A stretch of DNA of 5,311 nt. Source: Pseudomonadota bacterium. GTDB taxonomy: Bacteria > Pseudomonadota > Gammaproteobacteria > Burkholderiales > SCOH01. The stretch spans positions 1 to 5,311 of the forward strand of contig JAUPTR010000097.1 in assembly GCA_030917985.1 (NCBI GenBank), written 5' to 3'. The translations under genes were made by a program, and so were the position numbers. A model generated the notes under the pieces. The model was not told the origin of the DNA, did not search any database, and worked only from the letters and a program-made list of their open reading frames with translations. The number at the start of each line of letters is the position of its first letter. The stretch's first letter is position 1. Of the stretch, positions 1 to 5,311 are shown piece after piece.

Positions 1-16
1 AGAGGGCAATCTGCAT

Positions 17-55
17 AAAAAAACAACGCCCCGGTTTGCGCCGGGGCGTTGTTTT
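17..55 (-). terminator. Rho-independent terminator of the response regulator / c-di-GMP gene pair
   Basis: On the minus strand, a perfect 15-bp stem (arms at 41-55 and 20-34, core CAACGCCCCGG) closes a six-base loop, CGCAAA. The descending arm runs into seven consecutive T (23-17), four of which pair in the stem. It begins 15 bases after the TGA at 73-71, so it ends the transcript of the upstream genes. On the plus strand only four T follow the stem, so it would work less well in that direction; whether a convergent gene lies to the left cannot be seen. Confidence 0.93.
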
Positions 56-70
56 GGAATGAATGTGGCA

Positions 71-2173
71 TCAGTCCCAAGTCGGGTTCGACTGGATCAA
101 TTCAGCAGTGAGATCAGCCGGTAAGGGTTTGCCAAAATAATAACCCTGCGCATAGTCGCAGCCATATTCGCGCAGCAGTGCGACGTGTTCTTCGGTTTCC
201 ACACATTCGGCAATCACCGTCATGCCCAGATTGTGCGCCAGCAAGATGATGGTGCGGACAATTTCGCGACCATCACGGCTTTCCGTCATGCGGCTGACAA
301 ACGAACCGTCGATTTTCAGCGTATCACTGGGGAAGCGATGCAGATAACTCAATGAGGAATAACCGGTGCCGAAGTCATCCATCAACACCTTGATGTTCTT
401 GGCACGCAGGCGCGAAAGAATCTCGCTGGCGATCTCCGGGTTTTCCATCAACATGGTTTCGGTAATTTCCAGCTTCAGGCTCGGCGCGTTCAGGCCCGTC
501 TCGGCAATAATCTGCTCGATTTCCTCCACCAGCCCCGGTTGGCCCAACTGTTTTCCGGAAAGATTCACGCTTACCGGAATCGGCGCATAACCCGGCTGGC
601 GCTGCTGCCATTCAACAATCTGGCGACACGCCATCTCCAGCACCTGACGGCCGATCTGATTGATCAGGCCAAGCTCTTCCGCCAGCGGAATAAACTCGAT
701 CGGTGACACCATGCGCCCGCTCGGATGCATCCAGCGGATCAGAGCTTCGAAACTGGCCAGACGGCCGCAACGCAAATCGACAATCGGCTGATAATACAGG
801 ATGAACTCGCGGCGCTCAGTGGCACGCCGCAGGTCGTGCTCCAGTTGCAGCGTGGTCACCGCGCTGGCATGCATATCGCGGTTGAACACCTCGAACTTGG
901 TCACGCCTTTTTTCTTGGCGCGATGCATCGCCGTATCGGCGTCACGCAACATGTCTTCCGGGGCACGGTAATCGGTGGAGTTGAACACGATGCCGATACA
1001 ACAGCCGGGAAAAAACTCGTGCCCACCCAGCCCCAGGGGTTTGGCAATCACACTCTGCAATGTTTCGGCAAAACGGGTGACCTCCGACGGCTCGCGCACA
1101 TCGTCCATCAGAATCGCAAATTCGTCGCCGGCAAAACGCGCAGCAGCATCACCGGGACGCAGAATGGCACGCAAACGTTCGGCGACTTCGATCAGGTATT
1201 GATCACCAATACGATGGCCGAAACTGTCGTTCACAAAACGGAAACGCTCCAGATTGATGAACAACACAGCAGACAGATAGCTGGCATTACGCTGCCGGTG
1301 TTCCAGCGAAAAACCCAGCAGATCAGTAAACAATGCACGGTTTGGCAAACCGGTCAGGCCATCATGAAACGCATCGTGCAGCAGTTGTTCTTCAGTGCGT
1401 TTACGTTCGGTCACATCGGTCTGCGAACCGGCCATGCGATACGCACGGCCGTTTTCATCGTAAAGCGCCAAGCCCCGCGTCATCTTCCAGCGATAGCTGC
1501 CATCCTTGATGTTGACCCGGTGCTCCAGTTCGAAAAGCGGAGTCAGTCGCTTGAAATAGGTGATCAGCCGCGCCCGGAACTGCTCGCGCTCGTCCGGGTG
1601 CAGACGGTCATACCACTCATTCGGGCTGCTACTGATTTCGTCCTCGCCGTAGCCAATCATGGCTTTCCAGCGCGGCGAATAATAGACAAAATGGTCGCGG
1701 ATATTCCAGTCCCACAAGCCATCATTGGCGGCCTGCATTGCCAGTTTGTAACGCTCTTCGCTGATGCGGAGCGCTTCTTCTGCCGACCGTTTCTCGCGGC
1801 GCAACTGAGATTCGCGCAATTCACGCTCAACCACCCCAGGCAAGCGGGGCAAATTGGTTTTCAGAACAAAATCGCTGACGCCCTTTTTCATCAGCGCCAC
1901 AGCAGATTCTTCGCCAATGGTGCCGGTTACGATGATGAACGGGCAGACCAAGCCAACCTCGCGGAAAATTTCCAGCGCGGCCTCGCCTGAAAAACGCGGC
2001 ATGGTGAAATCGGAAATCACCACATCCCATTGCTGCTGCAAGGCAGTGCGCATGGCATCGGCGGTATCGACGCGCATATGTTGGACTTGCTGCCCGCTCC
2101 GTTTCAGCTGCAGCAACAGCAGTAATGCGTCGTCTTCCGAATCTTCGACCAGCAGCACCCGTAGAGGGGACAA
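71..2173 (-). CDS. REC-PAS-GGDEF-EAL response regulator, probable c-di-GMP phosphodiesterase
   Basis: This is a cytoplasmic signalling protein with no membrane segment, 700 aa from the TTG chosen here. REC (about 3-120) has acidic pair E10/D11, phosphoacceptor D55, T83 and K105. A charged helical linker leads to a PAS_3-type PAS with PAC ending (about 136-260, closing at GSQTDVTERK). GGDEF (about 265-435) has DGLTGLPNR, inhibitory site R339-x-x-D342 five residues before AGDEF (348-352), but N307 where the first metal-binding Asp is expected, and GVT instead of GRN (423-425). EAL (about 443-695) keeps E476, N537, E569, D599, D600, K620, E656 and Q676, matching RocR-type catalytic residues, so hydrolysis of c-di-GMP to pGpG is expected. 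An in-frame TTG at 2218 would give 715 aa and a 43-base overlap with the upstream gene. I prefer 2173 because GGAG lies six bases before it and the protein then begins MSPLRVLLVED, a normal receiver start. Family and domain calls are firm; net enzymatic direction is inference. Confidence 0.95.
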   Translation of the reverse strand: MSPLRVLLVEDSEDDALLLLLQLKRSGQQVQHMRVDTADAMRTALQQQWDVVISDFTMPRFSGEAALEIFREVGLVCPFIIVTGTIGEESAVALMKKGVSDFVLKTNLPRLPGVVERELRESQLRREKRSAEEALRISEERYKLAMQAANDGLWDWNIRDHFVYYSPRWKAMIGYGEDEISSSPNEWYDRLHPDEREQFRARLITYFKRLTPLFELEHRVNIKDGSYRWKMTRGLALYDENGRAYRMAGSQTDVTERKRTEEQLLHDAFHDGLTGLPNRALFTDLLGFSLEHRQRNASYLSAVLFINLERFRFVNDSFGHRIGDQYLIEVAERLRAILRPGDAAARFAGDEFAILMDDVREPSEVTRFAETLQSVIAKPLGLGGHEFFPGCCIGIVFNSTDYRAPEDMLRDADTAMHRAKKKGVTKFEVFNRDMHASAVTTLQLEHDLRRATERREFILYYQPIVDLRCGRLASFEALIRWMHPSGRMVSPIEFIPLAEELGLINQIGRQVLEMACRQIVEWQQRQPGYAPIPVSVNLSGKQLGQPGLVEEIEQIIAETGLNAPSLKLEITETMLMENPEIASEILSRLRAKNIKVLMDDFGTGYSSLSYLHRFPSDTLKIDGSFVSRMTESRDGREIVRTIILLAHNLGMTVIAECVETEEHVALLREYGCDYAQGYYFGKPLPADLTAELIQSNPTWD

Positions 2174-2175
2174 AA

Positions 2176-2622
2176 TCAGCTCCAGTGCGCGGGTAAAGGT
2201 TCGTTCAACACCAGCCAATACAGGCCAACCTGGCGTACGGCATCGATAAACTGGTTGAAATCGACCGGCTTGCGGATATAGCTGTTGGCACCGTAGCTAT
2301 AGCTACGCACCAGATCATCCTCTTCCTTCGAGGTGGTCATCACCACAACCGGAATCAGCCTGGTATGTTCGTTGGCACGCAAAGCCTTGAGCACTTCCAG
2401 GCCGTCCATCTTCGGCAGTTTCAGATCCAGCAGGATCAGCGAAGGCTGCTGGGTCAGATCCCGCCCCTGGTAGGCGCCGCGACCAAACAGGAAATCCAGC
2501 GCCTCGACCCCGTCGCGCGCGACGTTGACCTCGTTGGTAATGTTGTTTTTCTTGAATGCCCGCAATGCAAGCATCTCGTCGTCCGGATTATCCTCGACGA
2601 GCAGAATGGTTGAGGTTCTCAT
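2176..2622 (-). CDS. Single-domain (receiver-only) response regulator, Rcp1-like
   Basis: The product is 148 aa and consists of one CheY-like receiver with no output domain. From the ATG at 2622 the pattern is ILLVEDNPDD with acidic residues E10 and D11, phosphoacceptor D66 in LLDLKLPKMDG, T96 in VVVMTTS, and K118 in IRKP. The longer loop before D66 (FLFGRGAYQGRD) and the NPDDEML start are typical of the Rcp1 group, cytosolic receivers that partner phytochrome-like or other hybrid histidine kinases. The reading frame is open up to 2688, but the added 22 residues resemble no receiver start, whereas GGAGG precedes the 2622 ATG by seven bases. The stop codon is two bases before the preferred start of the REC-PAS-GGDEF-EAL gene, so the two are almost certainly co-transcribed. 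It could be a phosphate sink, a relay intermediate or a protein-interaction switch; no kinase is visible to decide. Confidence 0.95.
   Translation of the reverse strand: MRTSTILLVEDNPDDEMLALRAFKKNNITNEVNVARDGVEALDFLFGRGAYQGRDLTQQPSLILLDLKLPKMDGLEVLKALRANEHTRLIPVVVMTTSKEEDDLVRSYSYGANSYIRKPVDFNQFIDAVRQVGLYWLVLNEPLPAHWS
2180..2183 (-). promoter_or_regulatory. Ribosome binding site (GGAG) deciding the TTG start of the c-di-GMP gene
   Basis: On the minus strand GGAG (2183-2180) is followed by six bases and then TTG (2173-2171). It lies inside the last codons of the response regulator gene, whose TGA (2178-2176) sits between this site and the TTG. Upstream of the alternative TTG at 2218 there is only an AGG ten bases away, which is weaker. 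The arrangement suggests termination-reinitiation coupling between the two genes. Confidence 0.65.
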
Positions 2623-2629
2623 TGATTGG

Positions 2630-2634
2630 CCTCC
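2630..2634 (-). promoter_or_regulatory. Ribosome binding site (GGAGG) of the response regulator
   Basis: The minus strand reads GGAGG at 2634-2630, seven bases before the ATG at 2622-2620. This fixes the start of the response regulator at 2622 instead of 2688. The last two bases of the site fall in a possible small GC hairpin, GGCC-CCGGA-GGCC (2640-2628). Confidence 0.8.
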
Positions 2635-2659
2635 GGGGCCGGCTGTCATTTGAATTCCA

Positions 2660-2688
2660 TATCTAGTCAATAGCACACAAACGTCCAA
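2660..2688 (-). promoter_or_regulatory. Possible promoter in the pepN / response regulator gap
   Basis: The 105-base gap is the natural place for a promoter of the signalling pair. On the minus strand TTGGAC (2688-2683), a 17-base spacer and TAGATA (2665-2660) form a poor sigma70-like match, three of six positions in each box. The same stretch also fits the minimal sigma54 spacing: TTGG, then ten bases, then GCT (2688-2672), although the CACG part of that consensus is absent. Neither reading is strong, and transcription by read-through from pepN is also possible. Confidence 0.2.
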
Positions 2689-2727
2689 TTTTCTCTGCTT
2701 GTTTTTCTCTTGTGCAGCCGCAAAACA

Positions 2728-5311
2728 TCACGACTGCAGGCTCTTGCTGACGATTTCGAATACATCGCTCGACAGTTTCGGGCGATCCATCAATGCCAGC
2801 AACTGCTCCCGCATCAATGCCTGGCGTGCCGGATCAAAACGCCGCCAGCGGTTGAAGGCAGAAGCCATTCTTGCGGCAAGCTGTGGATTCAATTCATCAA
2901 GTACTGCCACCTGTTCGGCAATGAAGCGATAGCCTTCGCCATCGGCGGCATGGAAACGTAGCTGATTGCCGTGTGCAAACATGCCCAGCAATGCCCGTAC
3001 CTTGTTCGGATTACGTATCTGGAAAGCCGGATGGCTGACCAGGGATTTCACATCATCCAGCGTGCCGGGCAAAGTGGCACTGGCACGCAGCGCCAGCCAT
3101 TTGTCGACCACCAGCGGTTCGTTTTTCCAGCGCTCGAAAAATGCATCCAGCGTTGGCGAACGCTCCGGGCAGGCGTAATGCGTCAACGCACTCAAGGCAG
3201 CCAGGCTATCGGTCATATTGTCTGCCGCATTGGCCTGCTGCACACACCACTGCCGCGCTTCCGGGCTTTCGATCAGCAACAGGTAGGCAAGGCAGGTATT
3301 CTTCAATGCTCGCAACCCGGCCGAAGCCGCATCGTAACGATAGGCGCCCGGCTTCTGGCAGGCCTGATGCACCGCCACCAGATCGGCCTGCAGCGCACTG
3401 GCCAGCTCGTGACGAATAAACTCGCGCACGACGTGGATTGCATCCGGATCAATCTGCACCATCTGTTCGGCAACATAGACCTCCGTCGGCAAGGTCAGCG
3501 CCTGCGCAATCAGCGCGGCATCCAGCTCGCCATCGGTCAGCGTGCGGCGCATTGATTCGACAAACCCTTGCGGCAGGTGCAAGGCGCTACCCTGACGATA
3601 GTCGTCGATCAAACGCAGCATGATGCGCAACGCCAACGTCTGCCCTGCTTCCCAACGATTAAACGAATCGCTGTCATGCGCCATCAGGAACATCAGGTGC
3701 TCGTCGCTCAAGTCCACTTCCAGCTTGACCGGGGCGGAGAAACCGCGCAACAGCGACGGCACCGGTGCCTGCGGCAGGTTAATGAACTCGAATTGCTGTT
3801 CACGCTGCGTCAGCCGCAATACGCGTGATGTGCCCTGGGGCTGCTCTTCACCCGCCAGCTGCAGTGGCATATCGTTACCATCCGCATCCAGCAAGCCCAG
3901 CTCCAGCGGGATCAGGAAAGGCTGCTTCTGCGCCATATCCGGCGTTACCGGACAGGATTGGCGCAAGTTCAGCGTATAGCACTGGCGGGCGGCATCGTAC
4001 ATGCCCGAAGCCTGAACCAGCGGGGTGCCAGCCTGGCTGTACCACAGTGCAAACTGGCTCAGATCTGCCTCGTTGGCATCAGCCATGGCAAAACGGAAGT
4101 CGTCACAGGTGACCGCCTGGCCGTCATGACGGCGGAAATACAGATCCATGCCCTTGCGAAAGCCGGCGCGGCCAAACAACGTCTGGTACATACGCACCAC
4201 TTCGGCGCCCTTTTCATACACCGTGACCGTGTAGAAATTATTGATCTCGATATAAGACGCTGGACGCACTGGATGCGCCATCGGACCGGCATCTTCCGGA
4301 AACTGCAGATTACGCAGGGTGCGCACCTGTTCGATACGCTGCACCGCGCGACTGGTCATATCCGCCGAAAACTCCTGATCGCGGAACACGGTCAGGCCCT
4401 CTTTCAGCGACAACTGGAACCAGTCACGACAGGTCACGCGGTTGCCGGTCCAGTTATGGAAATATTCGTGGGCGATCACGGCTTCAATGCCTTCGTAATC
4501 AACATCGGTGGCAGTTTCCGGCTTGGCCAGCACGTATTTGGTATTAAATACGTTGAGCCCCTTGTTCTCCATCGCCCCCATATTGAAATCGCCAACGGCA
4601 ACGATCATGTAGATATCCAGATCGTATTCCAGGCCATAAACGTCCTCGTCCCATTTCATTGCTTTTTTCAGCGAACTCATGGCGTGGGCGCATTTATCCA
4701 GATTGCCCGGTTCAACGTAGATTTCCAGCTTTACCGGTTTGCCGGAATGGGTTTTGAATTGATCCTCCAGCTTGACCAGCTTGCCGGCCACCAGCGCAAA
4801 CAGGTAGGAGGGTTTGCGGAAAGGATCGACCCATTTCACCCAGTGACGCTGCTTGTCGACACTGCCCTGCCCCACCAGATTGCCATTCGACAACAACACC
4901 GGAAACTTCTGCTTGTCAGCAACAATAGTCGTGGTGTAACGCGCCATCACGTCCGGACGGTCGAGGAAATAGGTGATCTTGCGGAAGCCTTCCGCCTCGC
5001 ACTGAGTGAACAGATTGCCGTTCGATGCATACAGCCCCATCAGCGAAGTGTTCAGCTGTGGCTGCAGACGGGTGACAATTTCGACAATGCAGCTTTCCGG
5101 AAGCGCCGGCAAGGACAGGCAACTGTCATCCAGCAGATATTGCGCCGACGTCAGCGGCTCGCCATCCAGCTTTACCTGCAGTAGCTCCAATGCCTGGCCA
5201 TGCAGCACCAGCGGCGTTTCCGGCTGCGCCATTTCATGGCGTTTGATCACCAGCCGCGAGTGCACCTCGGTGAATTCATTGTGTATTTCAAAACGCAGAT
5301 CCACCCGGTCG
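2728..5311 (-). CDS. pepN: Aminopeptidase N (M1 zinc metallopeptidase), 5' end cut by the window edge
   Basis: This cytosolic enzyme removes N-terminal residues from peptides in general protein turnover. Counting from the GTG codon at 5304 as residue 1, the visible part shows QCEAEGFR (101-108, substrate N-terminus recognition), GAMEN (243-247), HEYFH (zinc ligands H279 and H283, catalytic E280), third zinc ligand E302 and catalytic Y363. These line up with E. coli H297, E298, H301, E320 and Y381 at a constant offset of 18. An Ig-like middle segment (about 425-530) and an all-helical C-terminal domain follow, ending at the TGA (2730-2728). The frame stays open through the right edge, with Asp-Arg just before the GTG, so the GTG is internal; by comparison with the 870-aa E. 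coli protein about 20 N-terminal residues lie outside. All active-site residues are intact, with no frameshift. The next gene downstream is 105 bases away with no terminator between, but no functional link is implied. Confidence 0.97.
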   Translation of the reverse strand, partial: DRVDLRFEIHNEFTEVHSRLVIKRHEMAQPETPLVLHGQALELLQVKLDGEPLTSAQYLLDDSCLSLPALPESCIVEIVTRLQPQLNTSLMGLYASNGNLFTQCEAEGFRKITYFLDRPDVMARYTTTIVADKQKFPVLLSNGNLVGQGSVDKQRHWVKWVDPFRKPSYLFALVAGKLVKLEDQFKTHSGKPVKLEIYVEPGNLDKCAHAMSSLKKAMKWDEDVYGLEYDLDIYMIVAVGDFNMGAMENKGLNVFNTKYVLAKPETATDVDYEGIEAVIAHEYFHNWTGNRVTCRDWFQLSLKEGLTVFRDQEFSADMTSRAVQRIEQVRTLRNLQFPEDAGPMAHPVRPASYIEINNFYTVTVYEKGAEVVRMYQTLFGRAGFRKGMDLYFRRHDGQAVTCDDFRFAMADANEADLSQFALWYSQAGTPLVQASGMYDAARQCYTLNLRQSCPVTPDMAQKQPFLIPLELGLLDADGNDMPLQLAGEEQPQGTSRVLRLTQREQQFEFINLPQAPVPSLLRGFSAPVKLEVDLSDEHLMFLMAHDSDSFNRWEAGQTLALRIMLRLIDDYRQGSALHLPQGFVESMRRTLTDGELDAALIAQALTLPTEVYVAEQMVQIDPDAIHVVREFIRHELASALQADLVAVHQACQKPGAYRYDAASAGLRALKNTCLAYLLLIESPEARQWCVQQANAADNMTDSLAALSALTHYACPERSPTLDAFFERWKNEPLVVDKWLALRASATLPGTLDDVKSLVSHPAFQIRNPNKVRALLGMFAHGNQLRFHAADGEGYRFIAEQVAVLDELNPQLAARMASAFNRWRRFDPARQALMREQLLALMDRPKLSSDVFEIVSKSLQS

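Noticed and set aside
725..1990. A 421-codon open frame on the plus strand, antisense to the GGDEF-EAL gene
   Set aside because: It lies wholly within a gene with unmistakable domains. The translation is rich in His, Gln and Arg with no recognisable motif, and looks like a by-product of codon bias on the other strand.
2101..2130. CAG/CTG-rich tract that might be a simple repeat
   Set aside because: It encodes a run of leucines in the first helix of the receiver domain and is not a uniform tandem repeat.
2511..2524. A perfect 14-base palindrome, CGTCGCGCGCGACG, considered as a protein-binding site
   Set aside because: It sits inside the response regulator gene and is explained by codons for Val-Ala-Arg-Asp in a conserved receiver segment; nothing around it suggests an operator.
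2623..2688. A 22-residue N-terminal extension of the response regulator from an upstream in-frame start
   Set aside because: The residues do not resemble a receiver start or a signal peptide, while the internal ATG at 2622 has GGAGG at ideal spacing and gives a normal receiver N-terminus.
3958..5184. A 408-codon open frame on the plus strand, antisense to pepN
   Set aside because: The opposite strand encodes the conserved PepN catalytic core, and the antisense translation shows no domain or motif. Other smaller overlapping frames were dropped for the same reason.
5302..5304. GTG codon as the start of pepN
   Set aside because: The frame is open through the window edge, and the codons before it (Asp-Arg) continue the usual aminopeptidase N sequence; about 20 residues would otherwise be missing compared with the family.

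Overview
The window holds ordinary proteobacterial chromosome with a moderately GC-rich composition. All three protein-coding genes lie on the minus strand, so transcription runs from the right edge to the left. In order they are: a 5'-truncated pepN (alanyl/membrane-type aminopeptidase N, M1 zinc metallopeptidase), a small stand-alone response regulator of the Rcp1 type, and a large REC-PAS-GGDEF-EAL cyclic-di-GMP protein. A strong intrinsic terminator closes the set at the left edge. The PepN motifs and the REC-PAS-GGDEF-EAL layout point to a beta- or gammaproteobacterium. I lean towards Betaproteobacteria (perhaps Neisseriales), but the sequence alone does not settle this.

Region by region: 1-16 shows nothing recognisable. 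17-55 is the terminator. 71-2173 is the c-di-GMP gene, probably starting at a TTG two bases after the upstream stop codon. 2176-2622 is the response regulator, with a strong GGAGG ribosome binding site. 2623-2727 is the only real intergenic gap (105 bases); it may hold a promoter, but no terminator follows pepN. 2728-5311 is pepN, which continues beyond the right edge. There is no gene-free stretch over 300 bases, and I see no RNA gene, mobile element or CRISPR array.

The two signalling genes look like a translationally coupled pair. The small receiver-only protein would accept or buffer phosphate from a histidine kinase, and the large protein would turn receiver and PAS input into a change in c-di-GMP. 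The EAL domain keeps every catalytic residue. The GGDEF domain has a canonical inhibitory site but has lost the first metal-binding aspartate (Asn instead), has AGDEF, and lacks the usual GRN after the AK motif. I infer that the protein acts mainly as a phosphodiesterase. No cognate histidine kinase is present in the window. PepN is housekeeping peptide turnover and is probably only a neighbour, although read-through from it is possible. I found no previously undescribed system here; the points of interest are the degenerate cyclase domain, the TTG start with coupling, and the kinase-less receiver pair.
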